This document shows, in pieces, positions 18,181-27,074 of a stretch of 64,000 nucleotides of DNA (the first letter of the stretch is position 1; every line of letters starts with the position of its first letter). Source of the stretch: an uncultured Bacteroidota bacterium. Lineage in GTDB: Bacteria > Bacteroidota > Bacteroidia > Bacteroidales > P3. The translations under genes were made by a program, and so were the position numbers. Under the pieces are notes generated by a model. The model had not been told where the DNA came from. It did not search any database and saw nothing but the letters and a program-made list of their open reading frames with translations. The stretch lies in the NCBI GenBank assembly GCA_902774845.1, contig CACYJU010000002.1:62001-126000 (forward strand), given 5' to 3'.

Positions 18181-18352
18181 AGGTTCGTCTGGTTTAGGTT
18201 TATCTTGGGTATATCTCAGGTTTATCTTGAGTTTACGTTTCTATTACGTTAACTTTACGTTTCGGTTGCGGTGAGCTTAACCAAAATAGACAGTGAAGCG
18301 TAGTTATGTTGTGGTAAAGTCGTGGTTAAGTCATAGTAAAGTCATAGTATCA
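18181..18352. repeat. Three successive 11-bp-period arrays upstream of yigZ
   Basis: TATCT occurs at 18201, 18212 and 18223. TTACGTT occurs at 18233, 18244 and 18255. Units GTGGTAAAGTC, GTGGTTAAGTC and ATAGTAAAGTC start at 18311, 18322 and 18333. Each block keeps an exact 11-bp period with a different core. They fill most of the 358-bp gap between the thioesterase gene and yigZ, which otherwise holds only the promoter. Confidence 0.85.
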
Positions 18353-18386
18353 GAAATCAAAAAACCGTCGTTGATAACAAAATTTT

Positions 18387-18414
18387 TTTGTGTGGCATGG
18401 ATTTTGTACCTTTG
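18387..18414 (+). promoter_or_regulatory. Candidate promoter of yigZ (TACCTTTG)
   Basis: TACCTTTG at 18407-18414 fits TAnnTTTG. A TTTG lies at 18387-18390, but the 16-base gap is shorter than the usual 19-21, so the -33 assignment is weak. Confidence 0.55.
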
Positions 18415-18505
18415 CCAGAACAGTTTTAGGGTGCTTTGAGATTAATCAGATAGCACTCACACCTTTAGCGACAACCGACACAAGAATACATCAAGACAAG
18501 AGCAC

Positions 18506-19108
18506 ATGGACGATACCTACCGCACCATAACGGCCCCCTCGGAGGGATTGTACAAGGAGAAGGGAAGCAAGTTCCTGGCTTTCGCATTCCATGTGGAGAG
18601 CGAAGAGGAGGTGAAGTCGCACCTGGCAGAGCTGCGCAAGCACTACTATGACGCACGCCACCACTGCTACGCCTATATCCTGGGACCTAAAAAGACGGCC
18701 TTCAGGATGAACGACGACGGCGAGCCATCAGGCACTGGCGGAAAGCCTATACACGGACAGTTGCTCTCGATGGATGTGACCGACACGTTGGTGGTGGTGG
18801 TGAGATATTTCGGGGGCGTGCTGCTCGGCACCTCGGGGCTGACCAACGCTTACAAGACAGCCGCCCGCGAGGCGCTGGAAGCTGCTACGATAGTGGAACG
18901 CACGGTGGATGACCGCTACAGGGTGAGGTTCAAATATGAGCAAATGAACGACGTGATGCGCATAGTGAAAGACTATGGGCTGACGCTGACCAAGCAACAG
19001 TTCGAGATGGAGTGTGAGGTGGAGTTCGGTGTTCGCCAGTCGAACAGCGAGAGAGTAAGGATGGCTTTCGAGAACCTGCGAACAGTAATCATTGAAAAAA
19101 CAGCATAG
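18506..19108 (+). CDS. YigZ/IMPACT family protein
   Basis: The 200-residue protein has the UPF0029/IMPACT N-terminal domain: KEKGSKFLAFAF, YDARHHCYAYILG, NDDGEPSGTGGKPI and VVVRYFGGVLLGTSGLTNAY. A C-terminal DUF1949-like domain follows. Bacterial YigZ is conserved and cytosolic; IMPACT relatives act in translational stress control, but the bacterial function is not settled. The pcrA-type helicase gene follows after 16 bases. Confidence 0.93.
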   Translation: MDDTYRTITAPSEGLYKEKGSKFLAFAFHVESEEEVKSHLAELRKHYYDARHHCYAYILGPKKTAFRMNDDGEPSGTGGKPIHGQLLSMDVTDTLVVVVRYFGGVLLGTSGLTNAYKTAAREALEAATIVERTVDDRYRVRFKYEQMNDVMRIVKDYGLTLTKQQFEMECEVEFGVRQSNSERVRMAFENLRTVIIEKTA

Positions 19109-19124
19109 CACAAGAAAGAAAAGT

Positions 19125-21428
19125 ATGAGTGATAAATTGTTAGACCAACTGAACGAAGCCCAGCGGGAGGCGGCATCCTGCACCGAGGGGCCCGTGATGA
19201 TAATAGCAGGTGCGGGGTCGGGCAAAACCCGTACCCTCACTTACCGCATAGCACACCTGATAGAGCTGGGCGTGGACCCATTCAGCATACTGGCGCTGAC
19301 CTTCACCAACAAGGCGGCAGGCGAGATGAAAGAGCGTATCATAAGCCTGGTGGGAGCACAGGCCAAGAACATCTGGATGGGCACGTTCCACTCGGTGTTT
19401 GCCAAGGTACTGCGCTTTGAAGCCGACAAGCTGGGATATACACGCAGCTTCACCATATACGACAACGACGACTCCAAGTCGCTCATCACAAGTATCGTAA
19501 AGCAGCTCAACCTGGACCCCAAGGCCTATAACGCAGGCTGGGTGCTGAACCGTATCTCGATGGCTAAAAGCCACCTGATAGGCCCTGAGGATTATGCCCA
19601 GAACCCTGAGATAGTGCAGGCCGACGTCACGGCCAAGAAACCAGACGTGGCCCAGATATACGCGATATATAATAAAAGGCTTCGCAACTCGATGGCGATG
19701 GACTTCGACGACCTGCTGTTCAACATGAACGTGCTGCTGAGGGACTGCCCCGACGTGCTGCTGAAATATCAGGAGCGTTTCAGATACATACTGGTGGACG
19801 AGTATCAGGACACCAACTTCAGCCAGTATCTGATTGTGAAGAAGCTGGCTGCACGATACGAGAACATCTGCGTGGTGGGCGACGACGCCCAGAGCATCTA
19901 CGCCTTCCGTGGAGCTAACATAGAGAATATCTTCAACTTCAAGCGCGACTACCCATCACTGCACCTCTTCAAGCTGGAGCAGAACTACCGCTCGACACAG
20001 AACATAGTGAACGCCGCCAACTCCATCATCTCGAACAACCGCGACCAGATAGAGAAAGAGATATGGACCGACAACGGTCAGGGCAACCTGCTGAAACTGA
20101 TAAAGGCCAACGACGAGAGGGACGAAGGCAACAAAGTGGCCGACTCGATACAGAACGAGCGGCTGGCTAACGACCTGGACTATAAGGACTTCGCCATACT
20201 CTATAGGACGAACGCACAGTCGCGCTCGATAGAGGAGGCTCTGCGCAAGATGAACATCCCTTACCGTATCTATCAGGGTCTTTCCTTCTACGGTCGCAAG
20301 GAGATCAAGGACGTGCTGGCCTACCTGAGAGTGGTGGTGAACAACCACGACGACGAGTCGCTGTTGCGTATAATAAACAAACCGCCACGAGGCATCGGTA
20401 TGACCTCGATGGACAAGATACGCATAGCTGCCAACGACAACGAGGTGAGTCTCTGGACGGTGATGGAGAACCTGAAAGACTTCGGCCTGGACATCATGGC
20501 ATCGACGGCACAGAGGATCGACACGTTCGTGACGATGATAAAGCGGTTCACCTCGTCGCTCTACGACGTCGACGCCTACGAGCTGGCACGCCATATCGTC
20601 GCAGCCTCAGGGTTGCAGCGTCACCTCCTCGAAGACGACGACCCCGAGAACCAGAACCGCATAGAGAATATAGAGGAGTTGCTCAACGCAGTGAAAGAAT
20701 TCTGCGACAAAGAGGACGAGATAACACCAGACAGCGGTGACGAAGCCTCTGGCGATATTAAAACTCTCGACCAGTTCCTGCAGCAGGTGCTGCTCCTCAC
20801 CTCCGAAGACAAAGAGAAAGACGACCCAGACAAGGTGTCTATGATGACCATACATGCAGCCAAAGGATTGGAATTCCCACACGTATACGTTGTCGGCATG
20901 GAAGAGAACCTCTTTCCGTCGTTCAGGTCCATATCCTCGAGACCTGAATTGGAAGAGGAGCGTAGGCTCTTCTATGTGGCCGTGACCAGGGCGGAGAAAC
21001 AGCTCACGCTCTCCTACGCACAGTCGAGGTACCAGTATGGACAGCAGTCGTTCCAGGAGCTCAGCCGCTTCGTGGAAGAGATAGACCCGCGCTATATCGA
21101 GGTACCCTCCAAACGAAAGAGCCTGCCAGAACCAGGGCAGCTGCCACGCGCCTTCTTCAATGCAGGCAAGCCCAAGTCGGCAGCCAGCAGTCCAAGACCA
21201 GCAGCCAGCAGCAGGAGGTCGGTAGTCCATGGGCCGACGGCAGGGAACAGTCCTGCGGAGATAAACAAGATACAGGTGGGTATGACCGTGGAACACAATA
21301 AGTTCGGAAGGGGTAAGGTGACGTCGGTAGAGGGCGAAGGTGACAGCCGCAAGGCCATAGTCTTCTTCGAAGGTGTGGGTCAGAAACAGCTGCTGCTGAA
21401 ATTTGCCAAACTCACAATAGTAGAATGA
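19125..21428 (+). CDS. pcrA: UvrD/PcrA-type superfamily 1 DNA helicase
   Basis: This ATP-dependent 3'-5' helicase acts in nucleotide excision repair, replication restart and RecA filament removal. Motifs in order are LNEAQREAA (Q-motif region), IAGAGSGKTRTLTYR (Walker A), LVDEYQDTNFSQY (Walker B), VVGDDAQSIYAFRGANIENI, LEQNYRSTQNIVNAAN, TIHAAKGLEFPHVYVVGMEE and EERRLFYVAVTRAEKQLTL. A C-terminal PcrA-like Tudor segment contains GMTVEHNKFGRGKV. I start at the ATG at 19125, after the yigZ stop; an upstream TTG inside yigZ is unlikely. Its stop overlaps the dtd start. Confidence 0.95.
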   Translation: MSDKLLDQLNEAQREAASCTEGPVMIIAGAGSGKTRTLTYRIAHLIELGVDPFSILALTFTNKAAGEMKERIISLVGAQAKNIWMGTFHSVFAKVLRFEADKLGYTRSFTIYDNDDSKSLITSIVKQLNLDPKAYNAGWVLNRISMAKSHLIGPEDYAQNPEIVQADVTAKKPDVAQIYAIYNKRLRNSMAMDFDDLLFNMNVLLRDCPDVLLKYQERFRYILVDEYQDTNFSQYLIVKKLAARYENICVVGDDAQSIYAFRGANIENIFNFKRDYPSLHLFKLEQNYRSTQNIVNAANSIISNNRDQIEKEIWTDNGQGNLLKLIKANDERDEGNKVADSIQNERLANDLDYKDFAILYRTNAQSRSIEEALRKMNIPYRIYQGLSFYGRKEIKDVLAYLRVVVNNHDDESLLRIINKPPRGIGMTSMDKIRIAANDNEVSLWTVMENLKDFGLDIMASTAQRIDTFVTMIKRFTSSLYDVDAYELARHIVAASGLQRHLLEDDDPENQNRIENIEELLNAVKEFCDKEDEITPDSGDEASGDIKTLDQFLQQVLLLTSEDKEKDDPDKVSMMTIHAAKGLEFPHVYVVGMEENLFPSFRSISSRPELEEERRLFYVAVTRAEKQLTLSYAQSRYQYGQQSFQELSRFVEEIDPRYIEVPSKRKSLPEPGQLPRAFFNAGKPKSAASSPRPAASSRRSVVHGPTAGNSPAEINKIQVGMTVEHNKFGRGKVTSVEGEGDSRKAIVFFEGVGQKQLLLKFAKLTIVE

Positions 21429-21880
21429 GAGTAGTTATCCAACGAGTAAAAAACGCCAGCGTAACCATCGGTGGCGAGATGGTCTCCTCCATAGGAGAGG
21501 GGCTGATGTTGCTTGTGGGCATCGAGGAGAGCGACGGCGACGAAGATATAGAGTGGCTCTGCCAGAAGATTGTGAAGATGCGACTCTTCAACGATGAGGA
21601 GGGGGTGATGAACCTACCCGTTACATCGCTTAGCGACGGTGGTATGCTCGTGGTGAGTCAGTTCACCCTTATGGCAAGTACCAAGAAAGGCAACCGGCCA
21701 AGCTATATACGTGCTGCCAGACCTGATATATCAGAACCTCTCTATGAACGTTTTGTGGCACGCCTCTCACAAGAATACGGTCATCCTGTGCAGACCGGTC
21801 GCTTCGGAGCCGACATGCAAGTGGCACTGGTCAACGACGGGCCGGTGACAATTATTATCGACTCGAAAGAGAGGCAGTGA
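21425..21880 (+). CDS. dtd: D-aminoacyl-tRNA deacylase
   Basis: DTD hydrolyses D-amino acids (and glycine) mischarged on tRNA. The 151-residue length is typical. It starts MRVVIQRVKNASVTIGGE and has the two active-site signatures SQFTLMA and NDGPVT, the latter holding the Gly-Pro cross-subunit motif in a variant context. The ATG overlaps the helicase stop as ATGA, so translation is probably coupled. The 3' end overlaps convergent prmC by 26 bases. Confidence 0.96.
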   Translation: MRVVIQRVKNASVTIGGEMVSSIGEGLMLLVGIEESDGDEDIEWLCQKIVKMRLFNDEEGVMNLPVTSLSDGGMLVVSQFTLMASTKKGNRPSYIRAARPDISEPLYERFVARLSQEYGHPVQTGRFGADMQVALVNDGPVTIIIDSKERQ

Positions 21881-22760
21881 CAAATCTGTCTTTGCCCCTA
21901 AAGTCTTTGTGCAGCACGCCGGAGAACCCGTTTTCTGCAAGCAGCTGAAGGGTCTCCGTTCCGAACCTTTCGTTAATCTCCATAGCCAACAGACCGTTGG
22001 ACGACAGGTGCTTTTGTGCAAAAGCTACGATATGACGGTAGAAAAGCAAAGGGTCGTTGTCATCGACAAACAGTGCCAAAGGCGGGTCGAAGTCGAGTAC
22101 ATTGCGACTCATTGACGATCTCTCCGACTCGGTGATATAAGGCGGATTGCCGACGATTAGATTCCATCCGTCGCTAGATATTGGCAACAGTGTCCCCTGC
22201 AGCACATCGCCCAAAACAAATTCCACCTCGGCACCGTTTTTTTCGGCATTGGTTTGAGCAATGCGCAATGCCTCAGGTGATATATCCACCGCCGTCACCT
22301 TGCTCTCTGGCAGCATCTTTTTTAATGCGATGGCGATACAGCCGCTGCCTGTGCAGAGGTCAAGGATATTTATCGAACTATCTTCTCTAACACATTCACG
22401 CACTAACGCATTCACGCACTCATACACCATCTCCTCTGTTTCGGGGCGCGGTATCAAGACTTTGTCGTTCACCTTGATGCGGCATCCACAGAAATCAGTA
22501 TAGCCTACGATATGCTGTATTGGACGGTAGTGTTTCAGATCCTCCAGCGCCCAGTGGAACCGCAGAAGGTCAGACTGGTTCATGGTCTCGCCACGATGCA
22601 GCAGATAAGCCACCTTGTCCCACCCCAGAAACGCCTCACAGAGGATGAGGAAGAACGAACGCACCTCCTCTGCGCCATAAAGCGGAGTCAAATCATCAAG
22701 GAAGGTCCTCTCGACGTCGGAGACCCGATTTGATGAAAACGCTATTGATGATGTGTTCAT
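21855..22760 (-). CDS. prmC: Peptide chain release factor N5-glutamine methyltransferase
   Basis: PrmC methylates the GGQ glutamine of RF1 and RF2. The protein of about 301 residues has the N-terminal helical domain, IPRPETEEMVYE, the SAM-binding ILDLCTGSGCIAIALKK and the catalytic NPPYIT. I chose the ATG at 22760 (MNTSSIAFSSN); the longer frame begins at a TTG inside the tsf terminator. Between PETEE and ILDL the spacing is several residues longer than in E. coli PrmC, and this stretch (ECVNALVRECVRE) is encoded by an 8-bp tandem array. Confidence 0.94.
   Translation of the reverse strand: MNTSSIAFSSNRVSDVERTFLDDLTPLYGAEEVRSFFLILCEAFLGWDKVAYLLHRGETMNQSDLLRFHWALEDLKHYRPIQHIVGYTDFCGCRIKVNDKVLIPRPETEEMVYECVNALVRECVREDSSINILDLCTGSGCIAIALKKMLPESKVTAVDISPEALRIAQTNAEKNGAEVEFVLGDVLQGTLLPISSDGWNLIVGNPPYITESERSSMSRNVLDFDPPLALFVDDNDPLLFYRHIVAFAQKHLSSNGLLAMEINERFGTETLQLLAENGFSGVLHKDFRGKDRFVTASLSSR
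22386..22424. repeat. 8-bp-period array inside prmC
   Basis: ACATTCAC, GCACTAAC, GCATTCAC and GCACTCAT follow at an exact 8-bp period and are read as coding sequence between the PETEE and SAM-binding motifs of prmC. Confidence 0.7.
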
Positions 22761-22771
22761 ACAGATGAGAT

Positions 22772-22823
22772 GCGATAAAAAGAAAGAATCAAACAACAGT
22801 GCGTCATGGCTGTTGTTTGATTC
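22772..22823 (-). terminator. Intrinsic terminator of tsf
   Basis: GAATCAAACAACAG and CTGTTGTTTGATTC form a perfect 14-bp stem (22786-22823), followed on the minus strand by TTTCTTTTT. It lies 26 bases after the tsf stop and just ahead of the prmC start. Confidence 0.92.
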
Positions 22824-22848
22824 CTTTTATAATGCAATGAAGAAACTC

Positions 22849-23838
22849 TTATGCGCCAAGTTCAAGACGTTTGAAGCCGGTGCACTTGAGATCCTTGTCG
22901 GCGTGGGCGATATAATCCTTGACGCTCATCTTGGCCTCCATGATGCTCTCCTGGAAAAGAAGGGTGTTCTCCTGGAAGAACTTGTTGAGACGGCCGTTGG
23001 CGATGTTCTGGATCATCTTCTCATCAAGAGAAGCGGCTTTCTTCTCAGCCTCTTCAACTTTGATTTTGCGAGCCAGCTCAGCCTGCTCGGCAGTGATCCA
23101 TCCCTTGCCCATGTTGGAGTTGATATGATCGTCGCTGTCGACGTGAGCGGGGTTGATGCCAGCCTTCTTCAGAGCGGCCTCAACTGCCTTTCCGATAAGC
23201 TCTTCTTTGGTCTTCTCGATAGCAACCTTAAGCTCGTTGTCCTTGGTAGCCTGCGGGATGCTGTCAGGATCGATGGCGAGAGGACGCATAGCCACAACCT
23301 GCATGGCGATGGAGTGTCCCACTTCGTCGAAACCTTCCTTGTTCATTCCTACAACAGCAGCCATGCGGTTGCCGGGGTGTACATAGGCGTAGACCTTGGC
23401 AGCCTCGACGACCTCGTAGTGAGCCAGCTCTATCTTCTCGCCGATCTTGGCGACCTGGTCGGTGATAAGGTCTGACACAGGACGTCCGTCAATCTGCATG
23501 GCGAGCACCTCGTCTTTGGTCTTGAGGCCTTTTGCCATAGCGTTGTCAAGGATAGATGTGGTGAACTCCACGAAGCCGGCGTTGGTGGCAACGAAGTCGG
23601 TCTCGCAGCTCACCATGATAACGGCACCGTATTTGCCGTTGGTCTTGGCCAGCACGCAACCTTCATTAGCATCGCGGTCAGCACGCTTGGCGGCCATCTT
23701 CTGACCTTTCTGACGAAGCAAGTCGATAGCTTTCTCAAAATCACCGTCGCATTCCACGAGGGCTTTTTTGCAATCCATCATTCCGACGCCGGTAAGCTGG
23801 CGCAGCTCATTTACCTGTTTTGCAGTTATATTTGCCAT
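22849..23838 (-). CDS. tsf: Elongation factor Ts
   Basis: EF-Ts exchanges GDP on EF-Tu. The 329-residue protein starts with ITAKQVNELRQLTGVGMMDC, followed by KKALVECDGDFEKAIDLLR, the UBA-like N-terminal domain with the diagnostic TGVGMMDCKKAL. It then has VMVSCETDFVATN in the core. The longer C-terminal half is usual for Bacteroidetes. It follows rpsB after a 74-base gap that holds a hairpin with a T-tract, so tsf may be expressed at a different level from rpsB. Confidence 0.97.
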   Translation of the reverse strand: MANITAKQVNELRQLTGVGMMDCKKALVECDGDFEKAIDLLRQKGQKMAAKRADRDANEGCVLAKTNGKYGAVIMVSCETDFVATNAGFVEFTTSILDNAMAKGLKTKDEVLAMQIDGRPVSDLITDQVAKIGEKIELAHYEVVEAAKVYAYVHPGNRMAAVVGMNKEGFDEVGHSIAMQVVAMRPLAIDPDSIPQATKDNELKVAIEKTKEELIGKAVEAALKKAGINPAHVDSDDHINSNMGKGWITAEQAELARKIKVEEAEKKAASLDEKMIQNIANGRLNKFFQENTLLFQESIMEAKMSVKDYIAHADKDLKCTGFKRLELGA

Positions 23839-23859
23839 AATATTTCCTTTTTTTATTTG

Positions 23860-23891
23860 AAAAAACCGATTGACATTTTGCTGCCAATCGG
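23860..23891 (-). terminator. Terminator or attenuator between rpsB and tsf
   Basis: CCGATTG and CAATCGG pair (23866-23891) and a TTTTTT tract follows on the minus strand, 20 bases after the rpsB stop. Because tsf continues in the same direction, partial read-through is the likely behaviour. Confidence 0.72.
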
Positions 23892-23912
23892 TCGTTGTAT
23901 TAACTTGTTGTT

Positions 23913-24743
23913 TTATTCCTCGACCTTCTCTTCAGCTTTGGGAGCCTCAGCCTTGGGGGTTCTGTTTCTTCTTGGGCGGGTGGCCTTAGCCGGAGCCTCG
24001 GTAGCAACAGTTTCCTCAGCGGGGACTTCCTCTTCCTTGCTGGCGTCCTTGTCAAGCATACGCTCGTTCAGACCCTCCTGGATGGCCTCGACCATGTGAC
24101 CCAGGATAGCGCGGATTGACTTCGAAGCGTCGTCGTTGGCAGGGATAGGATAGTCTATCAGTTCGGGGTTGCAGTTGGTGTCGACGATAGCAAAAGTCGG
24201 GATGTTAAGACGACGAGCCTCTGCTACGGCGATGTGCTCTTTCTGGATGTCGATCACGAAGATAGCGCTCGGCAGACGGTTCAGGTCAGCGATGCTTCCG
24301 AGGTTCTTGTCCAGTTTGGCACGCTCACGCTGTACCTGAAGGCGCTCACGTTTGGAGATGCTGTTGAAGTCTTTGTCCTTCATCAGCTGATCCAGCGAGT
24401 TCATCTTCTTCACAGCCTTACGGATGGTGGCGAAGTTGGTAAGCATACCACCAGGCCAACGCTCGGTCACGAACGGCATGTCGACGCTCTTCACCATCTC
24501 GGAGACGACGTCTTTAGCCTGTTTCTTCGTGGCCACGAAGAGGATTTTCTTACCCGAACGGGCAATCTGTTTCAGTGCGGCAGCAGCCTCGTCAGCCTTG
24601 ACGATGGTCTTCTGCAGGTCGATCACATGGATTCCGTTGTGCTCCTTGAAGATGTAGGGAGCCATTTTGGGATTCCATTTACGCTTAAGGTGGCCAAAGT
24701 GGCATCCTGCCTCAAGCAGTTCTTCGAATTTAAGTTCTGTCAT
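23913..24743 (-). CDS. rpsB: 30S ribosomal protein uS2
   Basis: The 276-residue protein starts MTELKFEELLEAGCHFGHLK and contains RKWNPKMAPYIF, FVATKKQAKDVV, ERWPGGMLTNFATIRK and IPTFAIVDTNCNPELIDYPI, all diagnostic of uS2. A tail of about 45 residues, rich in Glu, Ala and Lys/Arg, extends beyond the core, as seen in other Bacteroidetes. It lies in the conserved rplM-rpsI-rpsB-tsf order. Confidence 0.98.
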   Translation of the reverse strand: MTELKFEELLEAGCHFGHLKRKWNPKMAPYIFKEHNGIHVIDLQKTIVKADEAAAALKQIARSGKKILFVATKKQAKDVVSEMVKSVDMPFVTERWPGGMLTNFATIRKAVKKMNSLDQLMKDKDFNSISKRERLQVQRERAKLDKNLGSIADLNRLPSAIFVIDIQKEHIAVAEARRLNIPTFAIVDTNCNPELIDYPIPANDDASKSIRAILGHMVEAIQEGLNERMLDKDASKEEEVPAEETVATEAPAKATRPRRNRTPKAEAPKAEEKVEE

Positions 24744-24805
24744 TTTGTTTTTATTTGTTTACGTTCCTAAAAACCAATCGTTGAGTAGTCCTTCCATACG
24801 GGTGC

Positions 24806-24848
24806 CCGATTTGTCCGCATAGCTAAAAGTATGCAGGAGAGCAATCGG
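24806..24848 (-). promoter_or_regulatory. Candidate structured leader upstream of rpsB
   Basis: In the 147-bp gap before rpsB the minus strand can pair CCGATT with AATCGG (24806-24811 with 24843-24848), enclosing a hairpin GCATA/TATGC (24817-24834). It may be an autoregulatory ribosomal-protein leader, but I cannot match it to a known family. Confidence 0.35.
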
Positions 24849-24890
24849 ACGGAGCGTCTCAGCGATTTGGATACTAAACTTGCAAATCTG

Positions 24891-25280
24891 TTAACGCTTG
24901 CTGAACTGGAAGCGTTTGCGGGCTTTGGGCTGACCGGGTTTCTTACGCTCGACCATACGCGGGTCACGCATCAGGAAGCCTTCCTTCTTCAGGGCAGGAC
25001 GGTCCTCGATGTTGTTCTCGCAGAGAGCGCGGGCGATAGCCATACGGAGTGCCTGGGCCTGACCGGTGATTCCACCACCGTCGAGGTTGGCCTTGATGTC
25101 CCACTTGCCTTCAGCGTTGGCAACCAAGAAAGGCTGGTTGACGATGTACTGCAAAGGACCGGTGGTGAAATACTCTTTATAATCACGTCCGTTGACTTTA
25201 ATCTGACCGTTGCCAGGAGTCATATAGATACGGGCAACAGCGGTCTTTCTTCTACCTATTGTATTGATAACTTCTGCCAT
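24891..25280 (-). CDS. rpsI: 30S ribosomal protein uS9
   Basis: The 129-residue protein contains INTIGRRKTAVARIYMTPG, GGGITGQAQALRMAIARAL and the C-terminal LMRDPRMVERKKPGQPKARK ending in QFSKR, the conserved basic tail that reaches the P-site tRNA. It follows rplM after five bases. Confidence 0.98.
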   Translation of the reverse strand: MAEVINTIGRRKTAVARIYMTPGNGQIKVNGRDYKEYFTTGPLQYIVNQPFLVANAEGKWDIKANLDGGGITGQAQALRMAIARALCENNIEDRPALKKEGFLMRDPRMVERKKPGQPKARKRFQFSKR

Positions 25281-25285
25281 ATTGC

Positions 25286-25741
25286 TTATCTGATGTCGTT
25301 AATGTTGATGACTTTGGGGTTCTGACCCTGATGGGGGTGCTCCGAACCTGCATAAATGTAAAGATTTCTGTAGAGAGCAGCGCCCAAACGATTCTTGGGA
25401 AGCATACCACGGATAGCGTGCTCAAGGATGCGCTCAGGATGAGTGGCCAACACCTTGGCGGGAGTGGTCTCGCGCTGTCCTCCGGGATATCCGGTGTAGT
25501 GCTGATAGATCTTGTCAGTCATCTTTTTACCCGTGAAAACGATCTTTTCGGCATTGATGATAATCACATTGTCACCACAGTCAACATGAGGAGTATAGCA
25601 AGGTTTGGTCTTGCCTCTCAGGATATTGGCGACTCTCGTGGCCAAACGGCCTACCGTCTGATTCTCAGCATCGACAAGAACCCACTCTTTCTTTACTGTG
25701 TTCTTGTTTGCGGAGATTGTTTTGTAGCTTAATGTACTCAT
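25286..25741 (-). CDS. rplM: 50S ribosomal protein uL13
   Basis: The 151-residue protein contains WVLVDAENQTVGRLATRVAN, HVDCGDNVIIINAEKIVFTG, KIYQHYTGYPGGQRE and HAIRGMLPKNRLG, all standard for uL13. It is the first gene of the L13-S9-S2-Ts cluster, behind a promoter and a leader of about 150 nt with pairing potential. Confidence 0.98.
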   Translation of the reverse strand: MSTLSYKTISANKNTVKKEWVLVDAENQTVGRLATRVANILRGKTKPCYTPHVDCGDNVIIINAEKIVFTGKKMTDKIYQHYTGYPGGQRETTPAKVLATHPERILEHAIRGMLPKNRLGAALYRNLYIYAGSEHPHQGQNPKVININDIR

Positions 25742-25893
25742 TGTTTTTTTAATGTTTCTTTTCTTATCTTTTTTGTCATATCCGTGCCGTTCTGGGCTTT
25801 CAAATGGGGACGGACTCCCACCCTACAACCTTCACAACACTCAGCAAATCAGAATTTTGAACGGGTAAATCAAACTCTTCTCTGCTTAGTATG
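25742..25893 (-). promoter_or_regulatory. Leader RNA of rplM with a possible autoregulatory fold
   Basis: The minus-strand leader can pair CCGTTC (25859-25864) with GAACGG (25787-25792), enclosing a G/C-rich region with GGGTGGGAGTCCGTCCCC. Ribosomal-protein leaders for L13 have been described in Bacteroidia, so an L13-binding autoregulatory element is a reasonable inference, but I did not match a model. Confidence 0.45.
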
Positions 25894-25899
25894 AGGTTG

Positions 25900-25907
25900 C
25901 AAAGATA
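25900..25907 (-). promoter_or_regulatory. Promoter -7 box TATCTTTG of the rplM operon
   Basis: TATCTTTG on the minus strand, with TTTG candidates 18 and 23 bases upstream, fits the Bacteroidetes promoter consensus and implies a leader of about 150 nt. Confidence 0.75.
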
Positions 25908-26006
25908 CAATTATTTTTCTAACCTCAAAACAAAATTTGTTAATTTCTTTGTTGATAACACATCTATCACCCTCAACGTCTGCTGATAAGCAAGGCTATC
26001 CGTGAA

Positions 26007-27062
26007 CTATCTGGCCGACGTATAGTCTCTCCACTTCGACACTACCTCTCTCATATCCTCTGGCATGGGACTCTCGAAGTGCATCATCTTGTGTGTGGTG
26101 GGATGTTCGAATCCGAGTATAAAAGCATGGAGTGCCTGTCGTGGCATCAGGGCAAAACAGTTGTCCACGAACTGCTTATACTTCGTGAATGTGGTTCCTT
26201 TCAGAATCTTGTCGCCACCATAGGCACTGTCTCCAAAGAGGGGATGGCCGATATGTTTCATGTGGGCGCGGATCTGATGGGTGCGTCCGGTCTCTAGAAC
26301 GCACTCTATCAAGGTAACATAGCCAAACCGTTCTTTGACAGTCCAATGGGTTACGGCATGTTTGCCCACTTCCGGGTCGTCATAGACTGCCATCACCCGG
26401 CGGTCTTTCTGTGAACGGGCAAGATTACCCTCAATGGTTCCTGTGTCTTCTTCAAAGTCACCCCATACGAGTGCAGCATATTTGCGCTCTGTGGTATGGT
26501 TAAAGAACTGCTGGGCAAGCATTACTTGTGCCTCCTCGTTCTTCGCCACAAGCAAAAGTCCTGATGTATCCTTGTCGATACGGTGTACCAAGTAGGGTTT
26601 CTGCTCTTTGCCGTCGCGTCCTCTCTTGCCTTGCAGGTAGTAGGTGAGGGCATTCACCAACGTACCGGTGAAGTTGCCTACCGCAGGATGCACAACCATA
26701 CCTGCTGCCTTGTCCACAACTAACACATCGTCGTCTTCATACACTATATTAATTGGTATGTCTTCAGGAACTATCTCATCCGAATGCGGTGGATATGGCA
26801 ACAGCACCGACACCACGTCGCCGGGCTTCACATTATAACTTGCCTTGCTCGGACTGCCGTTGACCAGCACACACGAGTTCTGGGTTGCCAGCTTCACCTT
26901 CGTGCGGCTCACTCCAGACAGACGCTGTTGCAGGAACTTGTCAATCCTCATCGGCTCCTGTCCTGCATCTACAACAATACGGTGACGTTCATACAGCTCG
27001 TCGTCGTTCACCACGCCTGTTGCGGTCTCTTCCAAAGTCTTGTCGTTCTCAAATTCTTCCAT
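26007..27062 (-). CDS. RluA/RluD-family pseudouridine synthase
   Basis: The 351-residue enzyme has an S4-like N-terminal domain (DKFLQQRLSGVSRTKVKLA) and a pseudouridine synthase catalytic domain with LVHRIDKDTSGLLLVAKN, where the Asp is catalytic, and ETGRTHQIRAHMKHIGHPLFGD. It most likely modifies 23S rRNA in the RluD manner, although RluA-family specificity is hard to call from sequence. The PASTA-RluD neighbourhood is common in Bacteroidales. Confidence 0.93.
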   Translation of the reverse strand: MEEFENDKTLEETATGVVNDDELYERHRIVVDAGQEPMRIDKFLQQRLSGVSRTKVKLATQNSCVLVNGSPSKASYNVKPGDVVSVLLPYPPHSDEIVPEDIPINIVYEDDDVLVVDKAAGMVVHPAVGNFTGTLVNALTYYLQGKRGRDGKEQKPYLVHRIDKDTSGLLLVAKNEEAQVMLAQQFFNHTTERKYAALVWGDFEEDTGTIEGNLARSQKDRRVMAVYDDPEVGKHAVTHWTVKERFGYVTLIECVLETGRTHQIRAHMKHIGHPLFGDSAYGGDKILKGTTFTKYKQFVDNCFALMPRQALHAFILGFEHPTTHKMMHFESPMPEDMREVVSKWRDYTSAR

Positions 27063-27074
27063 ATCGTCTTTTTG

